A DNA stretch of 64,000 nt. Origin: Sequoia sempervirens (Eukaryota; Streptophyta; Pinopsida; Cupressales; Cupressaceae). Location: assembly GCA_007258455.2 (NCBI GenBank), contig VDFB02000001.1, positions 14,839,747 through 14,903,746 of the forward strand. The letters run 5' to 3'. The notes below the pieces were generated by a model. The model saw only the letters and a list, made by a program, of their open reading frames with translations, searched no databases and had not been told where the DNA came from. Position 1 is the first letter of the stretch, and the number at the start of each line of letters is the position of its first letter. The translations under genes were made by a program, and so were the position numbers. Positions 44,208-56,305 of this stretch are shown here, in pieces.

Positions 44208-46623
44208 GGTATTTGTACTCCCTGGAACAAAAGGCTGAACTTTTGACCGTTCCGCCAAGTCCGGAGGCGTGGAAAATCTAGCAAGATGTTCTTTTTTACA
44301 GGAAATGGAAGGACAAGAAGGTATGAACCAGGGCAAATATGTGTCACACTCGTCCTCTGCGGTTAATTTGCAGAATTTGTGGAGCCATTTGCAAATCTAC
44401 ATTGGCCTCTTAGAGATTTGAATTGCAGGTTTTAATACCATAAATTTATTGATAAAAAGGTTGGAGGTTGACATGATGCATTTTGGGAAGGACGAACTGC
44501 TGCCAAATAGGAATTCATTTTCAGAAATGATGGCTCAGAAATAAACTCGTGGTGGCTGCAGGGGACTTCGATTTCCCTTAAGAACTGAAGCGCTCCAACT
44601 TGGAAGCTAAGGCAACCATATTAAGAGGTCTTGGGAGAAGTTTGAGGCAGTATTTAATTTATTCTGAAGGTTTTCATCTCAGAACTGGGCAGTTGTTTGG
44701 CAGGGACGATTTCATCATCAAAAGTCTCCATTTTGAATGCTATAGTTACCAGCACATCTTAGTTATATCAACAACTTCTCTAGGTTTTCCTATCATTGTA
44801 TTTGTATGGATACATTGCATTACAGTCATAGTTTAGAAGGCATTATTTTAGGCATGGTTGTAGCTGCATATTTCATGGTTGTTAACTTGTAAGCCAAGAG
44901 TCTTGGCCTTTCATTTGCAATCAGTATATTTCCTTTGAAGCATCATCTAGGAGCATTGGTGTAACCATCTTTGTATTCAGATTAGAAGATATTTGTTGAA
45001 TAGAGGCATCATTGTTGGTTGCATACAAATTGTATGACGAAATGTTTAATGTTGTAGCTGCTCATTTAAATAGTTTAGGACATTTATTTTGCATCAGAAA
45101 ATAAAAAAATACAGTGCATATCATTACTACTTCATTGTTAAGAATATTAGCATTCACTTTCTAAGCATTTCAACATCTTAGCATTAATCATAAAAACAAA
45201 CAAGCAAACTGAATCTCAAATCAGCAACTACAGAAATTGTCAGCCAAATGTTTCACAAATTTCCTAAAGCAGAATTTGAAGAGTTTTGGGTCAAATTTAG
45301 CAAGGATCTTTACAATGGTACCAGGGAAAATACACGTCGCACTCATCCTCGCGGTGGGGGAAGAGGAAGGGAGATAGTGTTTGGCTGAGGTTAGGGGCAT
45401 CCAAGTGAGCCACATGGCTATATCGACTAGAAACTTGGTGGAAATTTTGAAACTAGAAGAACCTGGCTATTTTAGCATTTTGAGATTTAAATTATTATTA
45501 AGCCTCCATGTTTTTGGAACTAGGTTGAATGAATTAAGTTAAAAAGGATCATTGATATTCTTTATGGTTATTATTTTGTTACCCTTGGATATGTTCTTCT
45601 ACATGGGGTTTTAAATTTGGTTAGACTGGAAGGCAATGGTGGTCATTGTAAGGAGGGTGCACTTAGAAAAAAAAATTAATGTAAGAGACAAGTTGAAGTA
45701 AATGTGAATGGGCTCGAGTGCGATAAGGTCACCAGGCCATGGCATCCCAATTGCATGAGTAGTCTAAATAGCAGGTTGTGGAAAAAGAGAGGCATCTAGG
45801 AAAATTTAAAAAAACCCCACAACCTTGTATCTAATCATTCAACCTTTGTTTCTGAAAAAAAGGAGTGAAAGCCCATAAGGAAAGGGAGGTAGGGGAGAAT
45901 GGATGGCATTGCAAGGGAAATAGGAGACAATGGAGAGAGAGAGAGAGAGAGCACATAAATATTTGCAGCCATGAATGAAGAGACGTAGGGTCATAGAGAT
46001 GGAGAGGGCACACAAAGAAAAAGACGTGGAGGGAAGAAAAATGGAGAAACATAAAATCGGGTGCAAAAGAGAAGACATGAGCAGAGAGGGAGGAGAAGAA
46101 GTCAAGGGTGAGTGGAAGGCATAGAAGCATATGGGAGTAGAATGAAGTCATGTTGGGCTCATGGAATGCAAAGATTGCAAGATATGCACTACATGGATCT
46201 ATTGAAAAGACTCTAGAAACTTTCAAGAAAATGCAATTTGGTAGGTTGAAAGCTTAAATCTAAAACTTATGGCCTTCATCAATTCCATTTAGCATAACAT
46301 ACAAATTTAAATAAAGTTTCATTTGTTCATATTCAAATCTTCTCGCATCCCATCATCAATTGACTTTTGCTTATAGTTAGTCTTAATAAAATCAATTTAC
46401 ATTTTCTTGGAATTTTTCTCTTGCCCTTCAATATATTGCTAGAGAATATCTTGCTAGCATCATAACCATTGCACCTCGTTGAGGTGCAAGTGCTAGTTTA
46501 TCTATTCTTTTCATTTTGGACATTGCATTTAGACATATTTCAGTCATATTAGAATTAGTCTTTAGTGAACCTCCAAGTTTTTGTGGGATACCTTTCTCAT
46601 TTTAGGTGAACAAAACCTAAAAG
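44208..46623. other. No supported gene; (AG)n microsatellite at 45933-45951
   Basis: I see no domain I can name. A 78-codon plus frame at 44600 (MEAKATILRGLGRSLRQYLI...) is unrecognised. The minus frame at 45831-46226 is Phe/Leu/Ser-rich and spans the AG microsatellite, so I treat it as noise. The sequences GGCAAATATGTGTCACACTC near 44330 and GGGAAAATACACGTCGCACT near 45325 resemble each other, hinting at a duplicated fragment. Confidence 0.4.
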
Positions 46624-47852
46624 TGTAAGAGGGAAGCCCCTACAAAAATTTTTGGTTTAGAGACAAGGATTGAGAATGATGAAGACTATAATGTACTTGT
46701 ATCACCCTATAGATCCTAAACTTATGTTTAGGCTAGTCGAGCTGGTTTTTGAAGTCGGTACTGTGTTGTAGAAAACTCTCTATTTGAGGATGGCTATGCA
46801 GTTTTGGGATGACAACGCGGCGTGTTGGCATCTCTCGAGTGTGTTGGGGTTTGTACAGTCAAAAGATAGTGAACACAATACAAAGTACCTAAAAAATAAC
46901 TCATAGCCTAGCTAGTTAATCTAGGTGGTAAAAGCTAAATGAGAAAGTAGGAGAAATAAAGACAAAGATGATAAAGCAGGTAGATAAAAGCTAGGGTGAT
47001 GAAGATGATCTCACAAAAGTTTATGTTTTCCAACTAGCTCCACATGTACATTCAACTGGACACAAGCAAGAGGGAAAATTATTAGGGATGTATAGGGGCC
47101 TACCTTAGTTAGACCCCTATTTTGTTGTTTCCACCTCTATAGATAGCCAAAAAGCAATGAAGTAGAAATATATGATAAAGGAAAGAAACGAGAGAAATAC
47201 ACACTACAAAATAAGATAATGCTACTAAATAAAATCACAAAGGACAGGAGTGAAATGTTACCACCTCCCCCCAAAAGCTCACTAGCCAATGGAGGAGAAT
47301 ATGGACTTGGAAAGGTCACCATAGCCACAAGTGTGATGAAGGGAGGTCTCGCAAGACTCCAAGCCCATGCTTTTATGGCTTGCTTCACACTTGCAATGTG
47401 GAGTTGATGGAGTGTTGCCACTGCAATGGTGTGCTGAAATGTCGCTTGAGAGTGAAGTTAAATGGAAAGAGTGCTAAGATAATGTGAATTTGTTGCTTAG
47501 AGAGGATGAAATGAGATGAGAATGGATGTTTTTGAAGGTGGGATGGGAAGAATCTTCCATTTTTAGGGTCAATTTGTAGAAGAGGGACATTACAAATTGA
47601 CCACAATTAGGAGTGTAATGGCTCTTCCAACTTCAGACAGGGGAATCCATCATAGACGACAGCGCATTGCACAGACGTCTGCATGTCGTGTGTGGATCCC
47701 TAACAAATATCCTCTCATCGACACAAAGGACAAATGCCAAGTGGAAAGAAGGAAGTTGGGTGATGTGGCATTTCTCCTTTGGATTTGATTTTCTAAGGCG
47801 AGGGTATGTGAAAGGGGAATTTGCACAAGGGGTGAAAATTTGCTCCTATACA
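46624..47852 (-). repeat. 3' LTR of the second element
   Basis: It aligns with 52692-53981, for example TATAGATCCTAAACTTA...GGCTAG near 46710 and 52850 and GAAGGGAGGTCTCGCAA near 47338 and 53466. It has a TG...CA structure. A few small deletions make it 61 bp shorter than its partner. Confidence 0.85.
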
Positions 47853-47870
47853 TTTTTCCCCCACTTTAGC
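47853..47870 (-). promoter_or_regulatory. Polypurine tract of the second element
   Basis: Minus strand AAAGTGGGGGAAAAA runs straight into TGTATAGGAG of the 3' LTR. It is nearly the same tract as that at 41686-41700. Confidence 0.75.
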
Positions 47871-48099
47871 AAGCACGGGTGTTGATGAGTGCTTTAGTAA
47901 AGTAGGTTGAAGAGTTAGTATGGTTAGAAATTTATACTGAACTGTCGAGGAAATAGACCTTGGTCGAGCAAACTTGAAAGTGCAAGGTAGACAAAGGACT
48001 CCACAGGTACTCTCCTTGACAAGCTTCAAACAAAAAGCTCCATAACCCCTTAGAACTATGAATCTGCAAAAAGTACACTAAAGGCCCTCATACCAATGA

Positions 48100-48490
48100 T
48101 GGAAAAATCCTACAGGATGAAAGTGTCTTACATGCCTGTAGACCTATAAGGAGGCAACCCCCAAGATCTCTCACATGAAGGAAACCCTGAGAAGTAAGTG
48201 TGTTACAGGCCTGTAAACCTGCAAGGAGGCGTCCTCCAAGATCTCACATGAAGGAAACCCGATGAAATAAGCACCTTACAAGTCCAGAGACCTACAAGGA
48301 GCATCCCCCAAGTTCTCTCACATGAAGGAAACTCGATGAAATAAGCGCCTTATAGGCCTACAAACCTGGAAGGAGGCATCCCCCAAGATCTGTCACATGA
48401 AGGAAACCTAATTAAATAAGTTCCTTACAGGCCCACAGACCTGTAATGAGGCATCCCCCAAGATCTCTCACATGGAGGAAACCCATATGC
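48100..48490 (-). repeat. Five 74-bp tandem repeats next to the 3' LTR
   Basis: The word CATGAAGGAAAC (or CATGGAGGAAAC) starts at 48174, 48247, 48321, 48396 and 48471, with spacings of 73-75 bp. Each unit includes CTTACAGGCC...AGACCT, AAGGAGGCATCCCCCAAGAT and CTCTCACATGAAGG. Tandem repeats in the untranslated stretch upstream of the 3' LTR are known for Tat elements, where they can seed satellite DNA. Confidence 0.85.
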
Positions 48491-48632
48491 AAGGGGAATC
48501 TACAGAGTCAGAAAGTGGCTTTACATACACCCTTACAAAGCAACATGTTTACCCACAAATAAATCATGTTCAAAAACAAAGTGGCCACGTACGAAAATAA
48601 GCAGATAGTCATGCAAACCATCAATATGTTAG

Positions 48633-49070
48633 ATGGCTTTCAAAGGGGTCCCTTGGGAACCTAGCATGAAGAAGGGGCCCACTCAAGGGACACGCTATTT
48701 GAAAGTGCGAAAGAGATGTTTTTTCTCAAATCGATTCATCATCAAGGAATCCTTTCAAAAGATGTTTACTTCATCAGGGAATTCAAAAGGAAGAAAATAC
48801 CCCCTCACGAGGGGAAGGTAAAGGCTACTCCCACCTCGAAGGAAAGTTCTCAAGTTCTTGCTTTGTGAACCCATGATGAAGAAAACATGTTATGTTAGGG
48901 GTCCAAGTCGAGAATGCGATTCCTGCAAAAAACTTGTGAAGATTCTCGAGACAAGATTTGTTGGCAACAAATACGTTTTCCAAAAATCAAAGTATCATAG
49001 AGATAGCATTGTCACACATGAAAGGGAAGACTTGACCAAAGAAGAGAAAGATAAGAAAATATTGAAATAG
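48633..49070 (+). CDS. Lysine-rich antisense ORF within the second element (one stop)
   Basis: A single plus-strand frame runs about 146 codons with one stop near 48819. The first part starts MAFKGVPWEPSMKKGPTQG; the second holds CDSCKKLVKILETRFVGNKY and ends in a strongly charged EDLTKEEKDKKILK. It is opposite to the element and sits where Tat elements may carry an antisense ORF. I see no named domain. It could be chance in a region of moderate GC content. Confidence 0.25.
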
Positions 49071-49079
49071 AAATAATCA

Positions 49080-50100
49080 CAAACAAAGGCCACAGGGGCG
49101 ATCTAATATTTCAAGGTCAGAGTTGCTCATAAATATATATAAGTATAATAATACTATATAAATTAATTTTCATCAACCACCTACTATATCAAACCATGTG
49201 AGGAATGCACAAGAAAAAAAAGTGAAACTAACAAATTGGTTCAACATGGAATGGATTCCTAAATTCCCCCAACACTTTGCATTATCCCCAATTTTCCGAA
49301 AATGAAAGACATTTACTTCATGCAAGAAGTTGGGTCCACAAAAAGCTCAAAAAGTGGAAGTGTTTTTTATGTTTTTTAAAATTTATCACACTTGGACTGA
49401 AAATTTGAGGCACTTACTCAATGAATCTTAAAAAAAGGTCAGTGATATGAAATTTTGAATTTTGAATCTAGTTTCAAAATATGTAATTTATTCAAATACC
49501 CAGATTATAGAAATTAAATTTTAATAGGGATGTATAAAAACCACTTTTTAAAAGTCCCTATTTTTTTACCATACCATGCATGTGTACGAACAACACTTTT
49601 TGACTCAAATAAAATTATTTTTCTAATTCCTTTTTGGGAAAGAGAGCTAACAACATGAAGATTGATGAGGAAATTTTTTTGTAATTTTTTTTGAATATAT
49701 TTGTTTTTTTATTGAATTTTTATTGGCCTTAATTGTTGTTTTTAAAAATCAACGTGTACAAACAACATAATTGGACCTAAACTAAACATTTTTTGATTTT
49801 TTTTTCTTTCATTGTGTAGAGAATTGTCTGAAGATTGATGCCATATAAATTTTTTTACAAGAAACTTAACCAAAAAAAGGTTATTAAAAAACAAAAAAAC
49901 CCTGATATTTCAAGTTAAGGACTAGTTTTCTTATAAATTAATTAAAAAATAACAAATATAATCCAATCTTAATAAAATTTATATATTTGGAAACTAGACA
50001 TTGTGTTATCTAATGGGTTTTAATTTTATAGATTGATTTAGAAAAAAGTCAATACGCCATATTGCCAAAGTTAGTTTTTTCTCTTGAAATTGCCCTAACC
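49080..50100. other. AT-rich interior of the second element
   Basis: No open frame of note; long runs of T and A with stops everywhere. It occupies the place where pol would be expected in a complete element. Confidence 0.5.
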
Positions 50101-50429
50101 TTGTACTTGTAGGTCTAAGCCTAGGTGTTGGGTTACCATGGCTTTTCTAAGCCTAAATAGGAATGAAAAAAATCTCTTTTGAATTTCAAACATTTTGGAA
50201 CAAGTACACACTTCAAAATGGGTACCTATTTTAAACAATGAATGGGTATTTGTTTTAAAGCTGGAAAATGATAGTCCCCCTGAATGTGGACCCAACTTCT
50301 TGCTCAATAGAAAAAGGTTTACAACACAAAATAACTCTTGTATCCAAGCACCAACAATGGTGATAAGGGCCATCTAGGAACATGTAACACAATCATGGGG
50401 GAACACATCACAACACACATATCTAGAAT

Positions 50430-51600
50430 CTAAAGGTACAGAGAAGAGGCCTCCCCCTGACATTCATCGACCAAGAGGTCGTCCTCTTCCCAATCTAGAT
50501 CATTATAAGGGGAAGGAGGATGAGCTTGTAGTTGTGGAATATTAAGGGGAGTAGCTTCCAACCCTCCCACAACAAGGGCTAAGGAAGAAGGCCCTACAAG
50601 GTCTTCGCTAGACTCTTGTGGAGCTATGGTCAACAATTTTGCAAAAATCCCTTACAAGACTAGAACTTCATCTAGAGAGTTAAACATGCCCTTCATTGGA
50701 GTGTAATTCCTATGCCCGAGATTCATTGCTTGGCTCACCGAATGAATTGGCACTGGTGAAAAATTTGGGGAAGCTAGGACTTGCTCCATTACTAGGATGA
50801 AACAAGCTAGTGTAGGACCACCTTTCAAAGAAGGCAGGCTCCAGTTATGCCTTCCATTGCTGGAAGAGCCATCCTCTACCTTCTACTTTGTCAGAGGATG
50901 TGAACTCCCCATAGATGTGGAAAGAGGCATGAAGGAAGAGGAGGAGGAGAAAACCGAGGCAAATACCACTGAAGTATTTGGCATATCCATGGGTTTAGGG
51001 AAAGGAAGGAATTTCGGAAGGGACATCAACAGGGGTGGCTCAACCGAAGGAGCAATAAACACCTACAACTTTTTGGGGTCAAGCATACTTATACTCACAA
51101 CAAGAACCAGAAGCAAGACTAAATTTGATTGAATGGAAGCAGAGAGGAAGAGAGAGGAGGACGCATCAGGAGGCCTTGAAGTCGGGGCAGTTGACTCCTC
51201 TTCCTTCTTCTACAAAGTGGCATGCTTAGCCACAAGATCCATTCATCGATGCCTGCACTCACGTGTAAGGTGGTTTCTATGACTCTTCAAACTAGAGGCT
51301 GGGGGCTATGAAGGTATAGTTTTTTCTCCTACTCAGCCATGGGAATATCCACTACAACCATTTCAAGTGGAGGGACAAGTTCCTGAATGGGAGCAGGAGG
51401 AAGAGATTGAGAAATAGCAGGGGGAGTTGGCTCTAGTTCCTCGACAATGGGCCTCTTCTATTTACTCCTTTGGGAGTAGGAGTGGGAGGTCATTAAGGTC
51501 AAGACATAGAGGATTCCCCATGAGGGCCCTTTATTCTTCCATATCGAATGAGCCTAGGATCTATGGGCAGAACAAGAAGCTCGAATGAGAGACACTTGGG
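50430..51600 (-). pseudogene. Degenerate coding region downstream of the protease relic
   Basis: The minus frame at 50430-50636 reads MLTIAPQESSEDLVGPSSLA, then a Pro-rich stretch and DWEEDDLLVDECQGEASS. The acidic, Pro/Ser-rich content resembles linkers of Gag-Pol polyproteins. The stretch up to 51600 carries many stops. No RT motif appears. Confidence 0.35.
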
Positions 51601-51603
51601 CTT

Positions 51604-52320
51604 TCACCAAGTGAGCACCATAAGATTCTCTTGAAAACATAGAACAAAATCTAATGGCACCACAATAGGACGAGAGGAAGCGTTAGGATGAATAGTGGAA
51701 GATGAAGAAGATGGACCTTGAGAGGGCCTTTTCTCTTCTCTTCTACGGGCCTTGGTAGCATCACTATCAACTTTCAAATAGGCCCTATGTGAAACAACAT
51801 AAGGTGATGGACGGTACCTCACTCTAGGCACTAAGCACAATTTCTTGTACTTCTAATATGTTCAGTATAAGAGGTCCTTTCTAGGCAAGAAAGGACCAAT
51901 AGGTGTAGGCCAAAATTGATCTAAATAATAACTACCATGCAGAACTGGTGGTCTGTAACTGATGTCATGCATCACATGCACAAAACCCTCGTGAATAAAT
52001 TTTAAGAATTTATGCACAACCAAGGAAACTACGTTCATAGCTACTAGCCAAGGGATACCTAGCTTCACTCTAAAGAGTTTAGACCCTAGGATTATTTCAA
52101 ACAACAAGTTTAAGGATTTAGGTCCAACAAGGACTGACAAAACAATACTACTGAGAGGAGGTACGAAAAGTCCACATTATGTGTACAGATGGTGCTCACA
52201 AGTGTATTGTACCCATATTTGTGTAGGAATTTAATTAACATAATCTCCATGGTTATAATGTTCACCTAAGATGTTAGGTCAACAAGAACACCTGGTACAG
52301 TGTTCTCATTGATTCACACA
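51604..52320 (-). pseudogene. Retroelement aspartic protease relic and linker
   Basis: On the minus strand a VLVDLTS.VNIITMEIM segment near 52290 corresponds to the protease active site (xxVDxGSSxN), with Gly replaced by Thr and a stop in place of the next residue. Downstream, FRVKLGIPWLVAMNVVS and HKFLKFIHEG match the protease C-terminal LGRPWLHA...KF motif. A basic/Ser-rich linker follows (ATKARRREEKRPSQGP, then a Ser run) in 51604-51840. Frame changes between the parts make it non-functional. Confidence 0.6.
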
Positions 52321-52671
52321 AGAATATAAAGAGGAGATGGTTCTCTATTCAAGCCCATCGACAGGTCCTACAAGGTGAAGGTTATACCTATACTACTACT
52401 CGCAAGTTGTGTAGAGGGGATAGGTAGATGTAGAAAAGAGGCCATCACACACACTAAACGATACTCTCACAAAGCCTACCCAAGGTTTGAAATAGGGCGA
52501 TGACCCAATTAAGGTTTCACTCCATAATACTTACGAAACCTTCCAACTATACCTACTAGGCGTTGTAAGCTAGGTTGTAAGGTGAAAAGCCTTAGAACAC
52601 TCACGCCTATAACACTCCTAGAACACAAGTAAAGGAGCCTTTAGTACCACCAAATGGAACCAAAAATGGTT

Positions 52672-52691
52672 CACGTCGGGTTCGCCAAAAA
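52672..52691 (-). promoter_or_regulatory. Primer-binding site of the second element
   Basis: Minus strand TTTTTGGCGAACCCGACGTG directly follows the 5' LTR end. It includes a T-arm-like complement (AACCCGAC), as expected for a tRNA 3' segment, and is sharper than the site of the first element. Confidence 0.75.
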
Positions 52692-53981
52692 TGTAAGAGA
52701 GGGGGACCAACCACATCAAGGCTCTAGGTCATGGAGAGCTGAGAGCGAAAGGCTGCCCTAACTTACCTCACTCTAAAAGATGTCTTCAGATAAGGATCAA
52801 GAATGATAAGCACTATACTATACTTTTATCACGGGCTATAGATCCTAAACTTAGGTTTGGGCTAGACGAGTTGGTTTTTAGAGTCAGTATTGTGCCTCAG
52901 ACAACTCTTTGTCCAAGGATGGCAGTGTAGTTCTAGGACAACAATGCAATGTACTGGCGTCTCTTGAGCGCGCTAGCATCCATATGGCCAGAAGATAGTG
53001 AACATAATACAAACTACCTAAAAACTACCTGACATCCTAGCTAGTTAATTTGGATGGTAAAAACAGAATGAGAAAGTAGGAGAAATAAAGACAAAGATGA
53101 TAAAGCAGGTAGATAAAAGCTAGGGTGATGAAGATGATCTCACAAAAGCTTTTGTTCGCTAGCTAGCTCCACACATACATTCACCTGGACACAAGAAACA
53201 AGGAAATTTTTTGGGGCTATAGAGGGGCCTTCCTCAATCATACCCCCATTTTCGTGTTTCCACCTCCATGGACAACCAAAAAGTAATGAAGTAGAAGTAT
53301 GTGATAAATGAAAGAAAAGAGGGCAAAACACACTACAAAACAATACAATGCTACTCAATAAAATCACAAAGGAGAGGAGTGAAATGTTATAGCCTCCACC
53401 CCAAAGCTAATTAGCCAATGGAGGAGAATATACATTTGGCTAGGTCATTGCAGCCACAATTGTGATGAAGGGAGGTCTCGCAACACTCCAAGCCCACACT
53501 TCTATGGCTTGCTTCACACTTGCAATGTGGAGTTGATGGAGTCCTACTATTGCAATGGAGTGTTGAAATGTTGCTTGAGAGTGAAGTGAAATTGAAAGAG
53601 TGCTAAGAGAATGTGAATATGTTGGTTAGAGAGGATGAAATGAGACGAGAATGGATGTTTTTGAAGGTGGGATGGGAATAATTTTCCATTTTTGCGGTTA
53701 GTTGGTTGAAGAGGGACGTTAAAAATTGACCTCAATTAGGAGTGTAACGACTCTTCCAACTTCAAATGTGGGAATCCGTCAGGGATGGCAATGCACCATG
53801 TGGACGTCTGTGCATTACACATGCATCCCCAACAAATATTCTCTCACCGACACAAAAGACAAATGCCAAGTGCAAGGAAGACAGTTAGGTGATGTGGAAT
53901 TTCACCTTTGGATTTGATTTTCTAAGGTGAGGGTATGTGAAAGGGGAATTTGCACAAGGGGTGTGAATTCGCTCCTATACA
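52692..53981 (-). repeat. 5' LTR of the second element
   Basis: Partner of 46624-47852, starting TGTAAGAGAGG and ending CTCCTATACA on the plus strand. The two copies differ by many substitutions, showing age. Confidence 0.85.
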
Positions 53982-55854
53982 AGATGAAAATAATAAAATA
54001 TTAACAAATATCATTTTATAGTATTTATTATAAAAATATAAATTAATTTATTTAGAATTTAAAAAAAAAATAGAATGTACGTGTTTCTAGTTTTTAGAAT
54101 ATTTTTAATAAGAAATTTATTGTAAAAGTAAATTTAACATTCTATTATTTTTTTATATTATATATATGATTTACAATATTTATTTTTAAAATATATATTA
54201 ATTTAGATTTTTTTTCAAAATAGAATATAATAGTTTGTAACTTTTAGTTTTTTGCATTTATTATTATTAGTTATATTTGTTTTCTTTACATTTATTTTTT
54301 ATTACAACTTTAAAATTTATTAAACCGTATAAATTGACTTGCTATATTTTTAAATTATTATTATACCATAACATAATATTATAGGTAGTATATAATTTGA
54401 TAATGTTTATTATAAAAATATAAATTAGTTTAGAATCCTTTCAAAGATGGAATATAATTCTTTCTAATTTTAAAATATTTTTAACAATAAATCTAATATT
54501 TTGACCTTTTTACTAATAGTTATCATTGCTTTATATTAATATATATGATTTATAATATTTATTATAAAATATATATTAATTTAAAAGCATTATTTAACCT
54601 TTACCATATTTTTAACAAGATTTATTTGTAATATGTATTTAGAAACTTCTTATTAATTGCATAGTAAATTTAAGATTTTAAAATTTTAAGATTTATTACT
54701 AATTATTGATGTTTTATTAATATATATAGGATATAGATATGACTAATAACCTAATAAAAAATTTCATATATAGGAGCTCTTTCAATTTTTTTCTATATTT
54801 AACATTCTTCTCTTGTAGATTTAAATTTAGAGAAATATTAGTGACTCATTGCATTTAAAATACCAATTTTCAATTTGTTGTCCATATCTTTTGTCAAAAT
54901 CTCCACATTGTAGAATCAAAAGTCAAAGAAATAGTAAAATTTATTTTCTTCAATAATTTTTGTTCACTTTGAGGAGACACTTCCCAACACAGTGATATTT
55001 TTCAAATCCAATGGTTCCATATATACTTTTTGCTTATTATAAGTAATATATATATATATATATATTACAATATCAAATTTGAAGATAAAAATTAAAAACA
55101 AATAAGAAATAAGAATGAAAGAAGATAAAATCAAATAACACATGATTAATAAAGCTAGTCTAGGTGGTGAAAACTGAATAATCAGATGGTTTCACATGTG
55201 GTAGACAATTTCAAACTATTTATTCATGGTGAATTTCATTTTTAAGAGTTTTTAAAAAGCACTCGTAGCAGATATATTAGGTGTGAATGTCTATCTCAAA
55301 AAGAAAAAGGAAATTAATAGAGTTGGAATATGACTATGGTATGTCCTATTGCAGATGTATGTGGATGTAGAGGTTTTGTCTCTTTTTCTTTCCCATTAGA
55401 AAGATATATTTTCTTTGGTTCTCTTAAAAACCTTGCTATGTATTATGGGTAGTGGTAGATTTTTCTCCAGAAAGTTTAAACTATAATGTTTCAACCTTTG
55501 TTAGATGTGTAATATAAGATATACCTAATGTATACTCAAAGGTGTGTGTTCTATTAAAAATGTTGACTGGCCTAATTATTATTTTAGAAAAGAAGTTGTA
55601 ATGAATTTCAATAAAACTAATTTTTGCATAACACATTTTAGATATCCATACTAGTGTTATTTGGAAATGATATCTAATAGTTTTGGATTATAATATATTA
55701 CAGGTTACTTGGATAGAGCAGGGTGAGTAGAAGATAGAATGACTCAAGAAATTTATGAGCAACTAATCAATAGTGGAAAGTATGAAATTTTAATTTTCTT
55801 TTTGCCATTTGTTGTGAAAAATATTGAATCTACAATCTTATGATGAATGTGTTG
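53982..55854. other. AT-rich DNA without a recognised gene
   Basis: TA-rich throughout, including a (TA)n run near 55050-55070. No coding frame is supported. Confidence 0.5.
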
Positions 55855-56305
55855 AATATTGAATATGGAGTGAGTGGACATGTTACTACAAAAGGAAATG
55901 TTTATAGTTATGAAATAATGTTATTAGATATGATCATCCTGGAAAGAAGCCAACCAATAACATATGAACTTGCATAAGTGGGCGAGTCGACATTTTTCAA
56001 ATATAATAGAAGTGATTGACTATTATTTGTTGTGTGCTGCCATGAACAATGATGAAAAAAAGGTATTGAATTGCGTTAGGAAACTCATGTGTTTGGGTTT
56101 TCTTTGCACAAAAGAATCCTCAAAAGAGTGACCAAGTATGATTGACACTATAAAAATGTTGCATATTATCAATGATAGTTTTCTTGGAGATGTTGAAAAT
56201 ACAACATTTCAATTAGATTTATCATCATTTCAGTTAGATTTATCATCGTTGTCGAGTAGTAGAAATGTTGTTGGTAGTGATGGTGAAATCCTAAGTTCAT
56301 TATGA
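55855..56305 (+). pseudogene. LRR receptor-like kinase pseudogene, C-terminal kinase fragment
   Basis: The frame reads EYGVSGHVTTKGNVYSYEIM, then LLDMIILERSQPITYELA and a stop. This matches kinase subdomains VIII-IX of LRR receptor kinases (PEYGxxGxVSTKGDVYSYGILLLE). Later pieces match the C-lobe end: CLGFLCTKESS-like text in a shifted frame and IINDSFLGDVENTTFQ. The natural-looking stop is at 56303. The conserved Asp of GDVYSYG is Asn here. The ATP-binding lobe, catalytic loop, membrane segment and LRRs are absent upstream, so it is a 5'-truncated, frameshifted relic of a cell-surface receptor gene. Confidence 0.7.

Larger units (their letters stand above)
46624..53981 (-). mobile_element. 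Second LTR retrotransposon, minus strand, with no polymerase (7.4 kb)
   Basis: LTRs at 46624-47852 and 52692-53981 both start TGTAAGAG and end CTCCTATACA. The polypurine tract adjoins the left LTR and the primer-binding site the right LTR, so the element reads on the minus strand. The 4.8-kb interior shows a protease relic next to the 5' end but no RT, RNase H or integrase motif on either strand. It also has tandem repeats beside the 3' LTR. I infer a non-autonomous gag-protease-type derivative that relied on an active Tat relative for replication. Flanking pentamers (AAAAG and AGATG) do not match. Confidence 0.8.

Noticed and set aside
45831..46226. 131-codon minus-strand ORF rich in Phe, Leu and Ser
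   Set aside because: It covers an AG microsatellite and has no recognisable domain; composition bias explains the open frame.
48100..48490. CRISPR-like array
   Set aside because: The units are contiguous 74-bp tandem repeats without unique spacers, and this is a plant nuclear sequence.
15985..48490. Common origin of the 74-bp intronic repeats and the 74-bp repeats of the second LTR element
   Set aside because: The periods agree but the sequences are unrelated by eye; the match in length looks coincidental.
46619..53986. Target-site duplication of the second LTR element
   Set aside because: The flanks AAAAG and AGATG share only three of five positions.
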